From: Nostoc sp. C052
GTDB taxonomy: Bacteria > Cyanobacteriota > Cyanobacteriia > Cyanobacteriales > Nostocaceae
Length of the DNA stretch: 64,000 nt
NCBI RefSeq assembly: GCF_013393905.1
Contig: NZ_CP040272.1
Coordinates: forward strand, 744,001-808,000
Reading direction: 5' to 3'
A model generated the notes under the pieces. It saw only the letters and a program-made list of their open reading frames with translations. It was not told the DNA's origin and did not search any database. The stretch's first letter is position 1, and every line of letters starts with the position of its first letter. Of this stretch, positions 17,247 through 25,607 are shown in pieces. The position numbers were made by a program, and so were the translations under genes.

Positions 17247-18793
17247 GTAAGGATTCAGGTCTAATATTGAGGAAGTAAAGAAGGGCGAGACTCAGAATTA
17301 TTAGAATGAGCAATTAGAGCTTGTGCAAAAAAATCAATGACAGACTTACCTTGACGGCGACAAGTCTATACTACCGTCAACAAATTAGCAGTGTGTTGAA
17401 ACCGCTCCATCGAACGGGAACCACCACTAACTTTCCGTTTTGTCACAGCCAAACGCAGCGAGCGCTCGGCCTGATTGTTATCAGGAGGAACTTCAGGATG
17501 GTCAAGGAAATACCACCATTGATCAGCTTTAATGCGTAAAGAGCGTAAAAGCTGTCCGGCTGTAGCTCCTGCCAAGTTAATCCATTTATCCAGTGAAGAA
17601 TGCAACTTAGGTTTGAATTGAATGACCCAATCGTTGTAACTGTTGGAGTTGAGAGTCTCAAACCATTGGGCATAATTCTTAAAAGCTTCATCAATTAAAT
17701 CAACAAAAGCTTCGCCAATCGCTTTGTTGTGAAGACCGGGAAGTTGAATTAGTTTTTTGAAGTGACGGCGTAGATGAGCCAAACATTTCTGTTGAGCAAA
17801 AGCTTGATAACCATTGTAAACACTAAAATCGTCGCTGCTGATTACCCCTGTATATTTAGCCCCCAGAATTGTTTCTAATTCGGCTCGTGAACGAGTATCA
17901 GCCGCAGTAAACAGGCAGAAATCAGAATTGGCAACTACCCATAACCATTCTTTAATTCCTTTGACAGACCAAGGTGTTTCATCTACATGAATGTTAGGTT
18001 GTGTCTGTTTTATCCAACTACTTAACTCAATGACGCTCGGTTCAATTGCCCCAGTTATCCGTTCATTGGTTGCAACTAACGTCCCCAGCCCAATATCAAT
18101 TTTCCCCAATTCCCATAACATTTCTTGCTGTTTTTCGTAGGGCATATGTGCATAATTATTTGCCCACCCTAAAAATGCTTGTAACGATGTTCCTAAATCT
18201 TGCCCTGGAATCATTTCTTGTGGCCAGTCGGCTGTTTGTAAATTGCCACAACACTCACAGATGCAGGTGTGACGTTGATACTCCACTATTTCTATAGGAC
18301 GTTCTACTAGTTGCGCTACCGCTTGTTTTTCTACAATTAATGCTAGGGGTGCAAATGCTTTTTGACCACAGTAAACACAATCCGTAGGACGCAACATTTC
18401 ATAACGATCTATTCTGCCAAAACCCTTACGAGTCTTACCTTGATGTCCTGGCTGTCCACCTGGTTTCTTTCGAGGCTGATTTGATTCTTCTTGTGGGGGT
18501 GATTTTTTGTTTTCGCTCTTTTTCAAAATGTCCCCAGACTGTGGTTTCGACGAATTAGAGCTATCCAAATCTTGACTAACTTTTAAACGCTCTATTTCTT
18601 GCTGTAGTTCTACAATGATTTTCTGTAACTCACGTATTACCTTACTCTGCTCAATAATTATCTCTACCAGTTCTCCCTTCGACAACTGGTTCAAGCTTTC
18701 TCGGTCTAAATCTTGAGGTAGGTTTTGGTTCATATTTGTGATACTCCCCCTCAAGTGTTCCCTTTGTCAATACTCTGCTACCTGAATCCTTAC
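17247..18793 (-). mobile_element. IS66-family insertion sequence, single-ORF type
   Basis: The 1547-bp element has perfect 14-base inverted ends, GTAAGGATTCAGGT, and an 8-bp target duplication CAAAAACT (17239-17246 and 18794-18801). Those are hallmarks of IS66. Only the large transposase gene is present, without the small tnpA and tnpB genes of classical IS66, as in the ISBst12-type branch. It is inserted in the second ATPase gene; excision joins RFRKF to LEEVLLVEVQ in frame. Confidence 0.95.
17261..18733 (-). pseudogene. IS66-family transposase with an internal amber codon
   Basis: The product starts MNQNLPQDLDRESLNQLSK and has the IS66 layout: N-terminal coiled coil (VIRELQKIIVELQQEIERL), a linker GGQPGHQGKTR, a zinc-finger-like region (CVYCGQ, CICECCGNLQ) and the DDE domain (NIHVDETPW, SSDDFSVYNGY, DNNQAERSLRLAV). 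At 17366-17368 a TAG stands in the otherwise open frame between LLTVV and TCRRQGKSVIDFF, where relatives have Gln. The frame then runs to 17261. Loss of the last 34 residues may or may not abolish activity. Confidence 0.85.
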
Positions 18794-19144
18794 CAAAAAC
18801 TTGCGGAATCTTGTTACTAATGAATTTAATTGATTCGCCTCCCACCAATCACCAAAATCTAAATCTAATCCAAAACTGTCAATAAGCGTGTCAATTAAAT
18901 CTGCATACCATTGTTCGGGAGGGACATTCTGAATACCTCCAGCAGAAAGGTCAACTGCGGCACACTGTACGCCATCATCTCTCAATCGCTGCATGGTTCG
19001 CACACGCAAACTGGATTTTCCACTCTGTCTTGAATTTAGTACGTAACAAAACTTTCCCGCCTTCAGACCTTCATATAACTGTGAATCAGCTTCTCGTATG
19101 ACGTAGGTGCTGGCATTTTCAGGTAGACTTCCAGAGAATATGTA

Positions 19145-20314
19145 AGTAAGTCGGCATGGAAAAACCAAACTATGTAAAGATAAATAAATACGGAGAATAT
19201 ATCTACCGAGGTGACTGAGTATGGGCGCTCGTCTAAGGGTGTTCCTAAGCTATGAGCAAGATAAAACCCTGTTAAACCTAAGAACTGCGGATGTACCACA
19301 GAAAGTTAAAGACCGAGCAGAGGTCATTAGACTAAATGCACATGGCTGGTACGTAGAAAAAATAGCTGCTCATTTCAATTGGACTCCTCAAACGGTAAGA
19401 GAAATCTTACATAAATGGCGAAAACTTGATTTAGAAGGGCTTTGGGATAACCCAGGTAGAGGAGGCAAAACCAAGTATAGCGAAGAGGATATAGTATTTT
19501 TGGAGGAATGTCTCAAAGAAGAGCCACGTACATATAACAGTCGTCAACTAGCTCAAAAATTAGAGAGAGATCGCTCTATTAAACTGAGTCCCGACAGATT
19601 AAGACGGGTACTCAAAAAAAGGGGTTATTTGGAAACGAGTCAGAAAGAGCCACAAAGGGAAACAAGACCCAAAAGTCCAAGAAATAAAGCAAGCAGACCT
19701 AGATATGTTAGAACTGTCTGCTGCTAGTGGAGAAATAGACTTGAAGTATTTGGATGAATCAGGGTTTTGTGCATGGAGCGAACCGGGTTACACCTATTAC
19801 TTCCGAGGTGAGCAAAAACGACTAGAACAAAGTAAACGTCGTGGTCGTAGATTAAGCATTATTGGATTTTTTCAACCAATAATCAGCTTTGTTTACGGTT
19901 TGGTTATTGGTGGTGTTGACAGAAAATCTTATATCCAGATGATGGAGCAAGAAGCGGAGTCAGCCCAAAAGATCGGGCGCATCAGAGTAATAGTGCAGGA
20001 CAACGGGCCGATACATCGATGTCTTCAGGTGCAGCAGTTATGGTCAAAGTGGGAACAGATGGGTTTATACATCTTCTTTTTGCCCAAATATTGCTCCGAA
20101 ATGAATCCGATTGAATTGGAATGGCAACACCTTAAAAAGGATGAACTAGCAGGACGAATGTTTGATGATGAGTTGGATCTTGCTTACGCAGTAATAGATG
20201 GTGTTCAAGCTAGAGGAGAAAGAGGAAATTATAGGACACAACGTATTAAATTTAACTCTAATCTCTCTGGTTAAAATTTTGTTACATACTTATAAATTTT
20301 CCCGCCGACTTACT
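19145..20314 (+). mobile_element. IS630-family insertion sequence, second type
   Basis: The 1170-bp element has inverted ends AGTAAGTCGGC and TA on both sides (19143-19144, 20315-20316). It disrupts the fourth codon region of the second ATPase gene; excision restores VDQYIFSGSLPEN. A deleted relative with similar ends lies at 2381-3246. Confidence 0.92.
19221..20274 (+). pseudogene. IS630-family transposase in two frames
   Basis: Bases 19221-19727 encode the helix-turn-helix half (MGARLRVFLSYEQDKTLLNL, TVREILHKWRKLDLEGLW) and 19705-20274 the DDE half (LKYLDESGFCAW, VIVQDNGPIHR, LPKYCSEMNPIELEW). The change of frame lies at AAAAAAAGGGG near 19613-19623. The deleted relative has seven A and five G, where a single -1 slip would join the halves; here one G is missing, so a -1 slip no longer works. 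I infer a formerly frameshift-expressed transposase now inactivated by one base. Confidence 0.8.
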
Positions 20315-20335
20315 TATTGGTCAACCACGATTTAC

Positions 20336-22930
20336 CTACTCCAAACGAGTTGAGAAATACTGACGATACAAATCACAACCAGGAACGCAATCATTACTAA
20401 GCTGTTGTGCATTTAAATTGTGATAACAGCATCGCCTTTATTTTTGAGTTTTCGTCCCCATTTAATAATTAACTCTCCTTCATTTAAAAGTTGATGTAAT
20501 AAATATTCTAGGTCTTCAATTGATTGAAATAGCCGATTAGCAATATATTCTTTTGTCGAGTGCCAGACCAATTCAATTAAGTTATAATCTGGGCTATATT
20601 CCGGGAGAAACTCTAAATGAATATTCGGCATTTCTGTTTCAATTTTATTAATATACTCTTGCTTTTTGTGAAAACTTGCATTATCAAGAATAATAACTAT
20701 TTTTGCTCCCTTCTCCGCAAAATCTTTAGCTTGATTACCAGCTTCTACCCAATCGAAAACTATTTCTTCATAAAAGATTTTTAGGACTTTGTAAAAATTG
20801 TCTGCATTCCCTTTATCAATAAATTCTACAAATCTTTTCTTATCTGAATACCTTAATCCTCCCATCACATTAATTCTCCCTTTTCTTCTGTCTCCTCTCA
20901 CGTTTTTAGAGTGACCTTTTTTACACCATGATTTTCTTCTTATCACCCTTAAACTAAAGCCACTCTCATCCCAAAACCATACCTGTAATCGTTCTGGATG
21001 CTCTTTCTCTATTCTTAAATACTCTGCTATTTTCTGTTTAAATGCTTTTCTTTTTTCTAGATTCCTCTTGGACTCTAAGCTATATTTTGTCCAGAGGTAG
21101 ACGTACTTTTTTTCTCTAATATCCTCCTTACTTGAGAACCACTTAATTGTATGCCTGTGAGTTGCTCTAAATATGTTGCTAATCTCTGCGCTGTCCATCT
21201 GCCAAACTCGTATCCTAATTCTTCTGGTTCTTTATCTATAGTTTCTAGTAATATTTCTATATACTTATCTGTGGCTTTTTTATGGTTTCCCTTCATCCTC
21301 TCATCTTTTAGGCTTTCTAGATTCTCTGGGTCTCCATGTACACACCAATATGATACTTTATTTAAAGAACAACCCAAAAATTCTGCTATGTTAGCTTGTG
21401 TTTTCCCGTCATTAAGCAACAAGAGAATTAGTATTCTTTCTCTTATTTCTCCATTTTCTTCCAGTTTTAAAGCTTTTTGTAGTTTCTCTATCTGCTGAGA
21501 AGTTAAATGATTTTTTGCTGGCATTATTCCATTTTTTGACTGAATTCAGTTTTTTATTATACCCAATTTAAATGCTGAACAGCTTAACAAGTTTTACTAA
21601 TCCCAAGCTATGCAACTTAAACGAACGCAACTTCAGTATCTAACCTCACGGGTGCATTCGTCATCACTACTTTTTTATACCCTATATCAAGCTGAGGTTT
21701 GTGTTGTAAATGCCACAGTTGTTGTCGCAAGTGGTCACTGAAGATTCCTTGCTCTGTTGGTGCAAGTCTTAACAATTCTTCTAAGGTCACTTGCTGACTT
21801 TTGAGGTGGGCGAGCGCAGATTGTATCAAGTAAGGATGCCCTCCAACTAACTCCATCAACTGAGCCAAATCTTCTTCTCTCAGGAATCCTAAATCTTGTT
21901 GTTTGGCGAGGTTTGTTACTTGTTGCAGATTAAATTCGGGTAAGTCAATTGCCAATCCCACATTAAACGGGGAATGATTACTGTCTAAAGAAGGGTAAGA
22001 TTAAGTTGAATGAACTACCACTAACCGCAGTTTCTTCCAAATATTACCAATCTTGTCTCCTTGTTTCGTTGCCTCATACCATCCCCGCAGTAATAAGCAG
22101 AATTGAGGAAAAATTTCTGGATATTCAAAAAGTCTCTCAAAGTTATCTATAGCTAAAACTAGAGGAGTATCAGTAACCGATAATAGATATTTTTGAAAAT
22201 AACGAGTACAGTTTTTATTCAGTCCAAAAACCTCTTGCCAATGTTTATCTAGTTGGGGTTCTAGCTCCAAACTGTCAGCAACATCAACACATAACCATTG
22301 TAGAAATGTTTTTAAGTTAGCCAGAACATCAATATCAGCCAGTTGTAAATCTAATTTTGCGGTTTGATAACCCTGGTGTCTTGCATAGTCTAGGGTTTTC
22401 TCCAGCAGTAATGTTTTCCCCATTCTTTGCGGGGCTTTGAGACGAATCAATGCTCCTGGTTGTACGATTGCTTTATAGCATTTGTCCTCAATTGGTGGTC
22501 TTTCAATATATATACTTATGTCTGTTTCTACCCCAGAATTATCAGTAACTTGCAAGTATTGTTCAATTGCATCCAACTTGTCACCAAGCTCGTTCAGTGT
22601 GCGTTCTTCTGACTGAAGCTGGTGTTCATATTGGAACTTGCGCGTTACATCAGTTTCAATAACCAACGCTGTTCGTAAATTTGCAACTTTCTGGCTTTGA
22701 AGGGTGTAAGCTTTTTCGAGTGAATTTCTTTCTTGTTGCAATCGCTGCCGTTGCTTCTGTGATTGGACTGAATTACCTGACATCAGCGTATGCTGCCCAA
22801 GGTGAATGTTGTAGATGTCGCCGCTAATTCGCTCAGTGTTTACTGTGCCACCGTTAATCAACCCACCGCCAAACTGGTCATTGCGTAAGTCGTTGTCATT
22901 GACTTGTTTGGGGCCTTCTGAATCTGGCAT
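20336..22930 (-). pseudogene. AAA-like (STAND-type) ATPase gene, stop, frameshift and IS insertion
   Basis: The start is taken at 22930 (MPDSEGPKQVNDNDLRNDQF), since the upstream extension is not protein-like. Residues 20-50 (GGGLINGGTVNTERISGDIYNI) form a short N-terminal module, followed by a coiled coil (LQQERNSLEKAYTLQSQKVA), then a P-loop ATPase: Walker A LKAPQRMGKTLLLEK and Walker B PLVLAIDNFERLF. An in-frame TAA at 22001 follows LRLVVVHST; the same frame then continues through SLDSNHSPFNVGLAIDLPEF to 21617. A one-base excess there, then an IS630 copy, precede the true C-terminus DCVPGCDLYRQYFSTRLE ending at 20336. Without the IS the length is 1408 bases, one more than 469 codons. Middle gene of the FGE-ATPase-ATPase operon. 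Confidence 0.87.
20400..21584 (-). mobile_element. IS630-family insertion sequence, copy 2 (split transposase)
   Basis: Same element as at 221-1406 in reverse orientation, 1185 bp, with TA at 20398-20399 and 21585-21586. The transposase is in two frames: 21524-21075 (149 residues, ends RRILEKKSTSTSGQNIA) and a second frame through KKYVYLWTKYSL to 20413. The A-run at the joint has seven A here against eight in copy 1. All other residues I compared are the same. If seven A is the ancestral form, the element used -1 frameshifting or transcriptional slippage. It sits in the last codons of the first ATPase gene. Confidence 0.92.
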
Positions 22931-23054
22931 GGATTTAGCTTGAGCGTTTTTAAGTGTCGTTGTTGTGAATACTAGCACCATTTTGTTGTGTGTCAGTAAT
23001 TCAAAGCTCGAATCAAAATGGTGTAAAGTGCAAAAACTAAAGTATAAAGAGCTA

Positions 23055-24215
23055 CTAAATAAGCCTACCAACCTCGCAGACAATACGAAAACCAATCTTG
23101 TCGGTGTGGTTGTTGCGATCGGTGCTGAAGAGGCGATACGCGGAACGGCAGTTATTAGGAATGTTGTACCAAGAACCGCCCCGCATTACGACTGCTCCAA
23201 GTTTTTGAGAAAGATGATCATTGTTTTTATCAAACCAAGGACTGCTATCATTGGGTGCGCCTTCATAGTTATGATGCCAATCATCGAGACACCATTCCCA
23301 GACGTTACCGTGCATATCGTATAACCCAAATGTGTTAGCGGCGTTAAAACTGCCTACAGTTGTAGTCTCCTCTTTGTAGGTTCCTTCTACACGCCTGGCA
23401 TAAATGTAGTTAGCATTGTAGTTTACCAGTTCTGATGTAATTGTCTCACCAAAATGAAATGGTGTTGTTGTTCCAGCTCTACACACATATTCCCATTCGG
23501 CTTCGCTGGGAAGGCGGTACAGCCGAGTTGTATAGGCAGTAAGGCGTGAGCAAAACTCAACCGCATCATACCAAGATACTTGCTCTACAGGCCGTCTATC
23601 CCCTTTCCAACTTGATGGGTTAGCTTCTAGGTTAATGTTTACCTGTGGTAATTCTGCTACGGCTTTCCACTGTGCTTGAGTGACAGGATATTTACTGATA
23701 CAAAAATTCTGCATAGTTACTGGATGCTGAGGGCTTTCATCTTCACTACGCTCTAGTTCATCTTCTGATGAACCCATAAAAAATTTGCCACTGGGAATGG
23801 ACACCATTTCTATGACTACACCATTACCCAATTTTTCAGCAAATAACTCAGCACATCCCCGACTGCTGGTGACGATTTTCCCTTGAGCATCCACCTTTAC
23901 TATGTCAAACTCAAACTGATTTGCAAGACTTTTGGTAATAAATTGTTGTCCAAGAATTTCATCATCTCTAACTTGATTTTGCTCGATGAATTCATCTAAT
24001 TTTTCCACAGTTGGCTTGGGTTCATCAATAATCTGTTCACCTATAGGTGCAACATTCAATTGGAAAGGCAACGAGTTTAATATGCGTTCAGCAGGAATAA
24101 TACAATTACTGCGATTAATTCGCCGTTTCACTTTCTGACGATATTTTATCCTGGGGTCATCTTTGGGCGACTTAGCCAAAAAAATCCGATAACCGTCCAA
24201 AAAAAGCATAATCAC
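23055..24215 (-). CDS. FGE-sulfatase-fold protein, candidate DGR target
   Basis: The product has 386 residues. Residues 1-130 have no domain I recognise (basic KYRQKVKRRINRSN, acidic helix VEKLDEFIEQNQ). From about 135 on it is a formylglycine-generating-enzyme (C-type-lectin-like) domain: VSIPSGKFFMGSSEDE, ISKYPVTQAQWKAV, PVEQVSWYDAVEFC, YRLPSEAEWEYVCRAG, FGLYDMHGNVWEWCLDDW and VMRGGSWYNIPNNCRSAYR. Only one of the two catalytic cysteines of true sulfatase-activating enzymes is placed as expected (NNCRSAY), so it is more likely a ligand-binding domain. It heads the operon with two ATPase genes and is the only intact one. The last 40 codons look retromutagenised. Start could be two codons later. 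Confidence 0.88.
   Translation of the reverse strand: MIMLFLDGYRIFLAKSPKDDPRIKYRQKVKRRINRSNCIIPAERILNSLPFQLNVAPIGEQIIDEPKPTVEKLDEFIEQNQVRDDEILGQQFITKSLANQFEFDIVKVDAQGKIVTSSRGCAELFAEKLGNGVVIEMVSIPSGKFFMGSSEDELERSEDESPQHPVTMQNFCISKYPVTQAQWKAVAELPQVNINLEANPSSWKGDRRPVEQVSWYDAVEFCSRLTAYTTRLYRLPSEAEWEYVCRAGTTTPFHFGETITSELVNYNANYIYARRVEGTYKEETTTVGSFNAANTFGLYDMHGNVWEWCLDDWHHNYEGAPNDSSPWFDKNNDHLSQKLGAVVMRGGSWYNIPNNCRSAYRLFSTDRNNHTDKIGFRIVCEVGRLI
23079..23190 (-). other. Candidate DGR variable region
   Basis: Within GGSWYNIPNNCRSAYR and the following LFSTDRNNHTDKIGFRIV, the codons at likely exposed positions are TAC, AAC, CTC, TTC, AGC, ACC, AAC, AAC, CAC, ACC, GAC: every one of the form N-N-C derivable from AAC by changing only adenines. 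Framework codons between them (TGCCGTTCCGCG, ATTGGTTTTCGT) are A-poor. That is the signature left by adenine-specific mutagenesis from a template repeat. No template repeat or DGR reverse transcriptase lies in this window. Confidence 0.6.
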
Positions 24216-24556
24216 TGTTGAGGTGGTGTTTATACAAAGCTACAAATGCACAATACAGGATTCCAGACCGAATATAGCAGTCTCAGTAAATTTACGATTT
24301 CTGATAGAGCTTGCCTAAAAAAATTTCAGTTTTTTCACCAAATAGTCGCTTTATCACCAGTAAACAGCAATTTTTGTGCGATCGCAGATCAGAAGACTTG
24401 TTCGAAAACTCCAAAGCCAGACTGTTCAAAGCTTTAAGAGCAAGCTTTGATATCTTCGTGAAAACGTAATCATAAGGCTTTGAAATAGTTACTGATAGTT
24501 TAGAGCCATAAATAATACTTCCTAGTTATCTAAATTAGCATTACTATTAATAGTAA
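24216..24556. other. No gene seen; upstream region of FGE operon
   Basis: About 340 bases between an IS5-type transposase end and the FGE gene. It should hold the operon promoter. I see no strong palindrome or terminator; one HIP1 site is present. The left border of the adjacent IS5 element lies somewhere in 24480-24556 but I could not fix its ends. Confidence 0.4.
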
Positions 24557-25363
24557 TTAATTTGGTAAAACTAAACTACCAATTCTTAGCCTAACTAACC
24601 CACAAACTGTTAAGATAATCTGTTCATAAGTATCAATTCTTAAGCGAAATCTTTGTGAGGCTATGCGAAATATTTTCAGCAACCTAATCAAATGCTCAAT
24701 AAATATACGATTACTAGACAAAGCCTTATTTTCATCTTTCTGTTGCTGGGTTAATTCTTGTTTAGGTTTTCTTTTATAAGGGGTAGTAATATTTTCACCA
24801 CCTTGGTATGCCTTATCCCCTGAAAATGGTTGAGACTTATCAAATTTTTCCTGAGACTTACGGAACAAACTTATATCTGCTGTTGTCTCACGAGAGCCTA
24901 CGTCTACCTCTACAATATCTTTAGCTGATGGCAACCCGATTACTTGATTTTTTAAAGTATGTTGCTTCTTCTTTCCTGAAAAATATTTTTGTTGTTCTTT
25001 ATCGTCAGAAGGTCTATTTATAGGCTGTTCCATGCTATCGACCAATAATCTGAAGTTCGTTAAGACTTCTTGAACAAACAGTAAATTGCTTTCATTATTT
25101 GAGACTTGTTCTAATAAGCTAGATGGTAAGATATCACGAAGAATGGGTATCCAATTATGGAATGTATCATTAGCTCCTGTCTTAGAAATACCAAAGAACA
25201 TTCCTAATACTTGAAATGTGGGCATTTGTCTTAAATAAAATAAGCATAAACATACCTGCTCTTGGATTAATAATTTTTCTGGACAACGGGCTACGCCTAC
25301 GCTCTGTTTGTTGATTTGACAAAAAAGCAGGCAAAAAACTTCATCAACTATCTTAAAAAGCAT
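24557..25363 (-). CDS. IS5-family transposase
   Basis: The product has 268 residues. An N-terminal helix-turn-helix part (RCPEKLLIQEQVCLCLFYL, MFFGISKTGANDTFHNWIPIL) precedes a DDE_Tnp_4-type domain: LLVDSMEQPINRP (Asp), KDIVEVDVGSRETTADISLF, SGDKAYQGGENI (Asp) and SSNRIFIEHLIRLLKIFRI (Glu). The N-terminal residues QSVGVARCPE are encoded by the small repeat GTAGGCGTAGCCCG, so a dispersed repeat entered the coding frame. Without clear terminal repeats I cannot say whether the element is complete. Confidence 0.82.
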   Translation of the reverse strand: MLFKIVDEVFCLLFCQINKQSVGVARCPEKLLIQEQVCLCLFYLRQMPTFQVLGMFFGISKTGANDTFHNWIPILRDILPSSLLEQVSNNESNLLFVQEVLTNFRLLVDSMEQPINRPSDDKEQQKYFSGKKKQHTLKNQVIGLPSAKDIVEVDVGSRETTADISLFRKSQEKFDKSQPFSGDKAYQGGENITTPYKRKPKQELTQQQKDENKALSSNRIFIEHLIRLLKIFRIASQRFRLRIDTYEQIILTVCGLVRLRIGSLVLPN

Positions 25364-25489
25364 TCGGAAAGGATTGTCAACTACCTGTATTTCTCTGAAG
25401 AAGCCTTATGTTCCATTGGTTCTGGCGCTGTTGAATCTGCCGTCAAACAAATTAGCAAACGTTTAAAAATTTCTGGTTGTAGTTTATGA
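25363..25489 (+). pseudogene. ISKra4-type transposase, C-terminal scrap
   Basis: The plus-strand frame reads ERIVNYLYFSEEALCSIGSGAVESAVKQISKRLKISGCSL, then stop. CSIGSGAVES-x-VKQI-x-x-R-x-KISG is the conserved end region of ISKra4-family transposases. Everything upstream is replaced by the IS5 transposase gene and the sequence runs directly into a group II intron 3' end. Confidence 0.75.
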
Positions 25490-25496
25490 CTTGCTT

Positions 25497-25571
25497 GAGC
25501 CGGATGCGTTGCAAGGCGCAAGTCCGGTTCTGAGGGGGCGGGATTATAGCGATATAGTCCTGCTACCCGAC
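25497..25571 (+). ncRNA. Group II intron 3' end, domains V and VI
   Basis: Bases 25497-25530 are exactly 34 nt and fold as domain V: an 8-bp lower stem beginning GAGCCGGA with the catalytic AGC, a two-base bulge (AG), a 6-bp upper stem, and a GCAA tetraloop. Bases 25535-25571 fold as domain VI with an 8-bp stem capped by GCGA and an unpaired A before CCCGAC, as expected for the branch point near the 3' splice site. No domains I-IV and no intron-encoded protein directly upstream, so this is a truncated, non-splicing relic. Confidence 0.85.
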
Positions 25572-25607
25572 CACGGTGATGCCCTATTCCCAGATATGCG
25601 AATCAAT

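Larger units (their letters stand above)
13851..20328 (-). pseudogene. AAA-like ATPase/GUN4 protein gene, broken by three IS elements
   Basis: Pieces in order: GTG start at 20328 (VDQYIFSGSLPENASTYVIR), Walker A LNSRQSGKSSL in 18794-19144, Walker B DIVIFIDEIDSVL in 16637-17238, then 15321 to 13851. Domains: AAA-like (PF14516-type) ATPase to about residue 380, a short helical linker, one membrane segment (ITSIGAIALIVTLIGSAIVG), a helical repeat stretch, and a C-terminal GUN4 domain (FLKAKNWELADRET, CDDLRKIDQLWI, GFSVQKKI). Removing the IS630, IS66 and IS4 insertions with one target copy each leaves 2436 bases, exactly 812 codons, with only two internal stops: TAA just before GUN4 (14268-14270) and TGA where the family has Trp after QKKI. 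It follows the other ATPase gene by seven bases. Such proteins are thought to act as STAND-type switches. Confidence 0.9.

Noticed and set aside
23055..24215. True sulfatase-activating enzyme role for the FGE-fold gene
   Set aside because: Only one of the two catalytic cysteines is in place and no sulfatase gene is near; a binding role fits better.
2029..25571. Reverse transcriptase stub at 2.0-2.4 kb and domain V at 25.5 kb as parts of one giant intron
   Set aside because: Everything between is genes and IS elements on both strands; they are more simply relics of separate intron copies.
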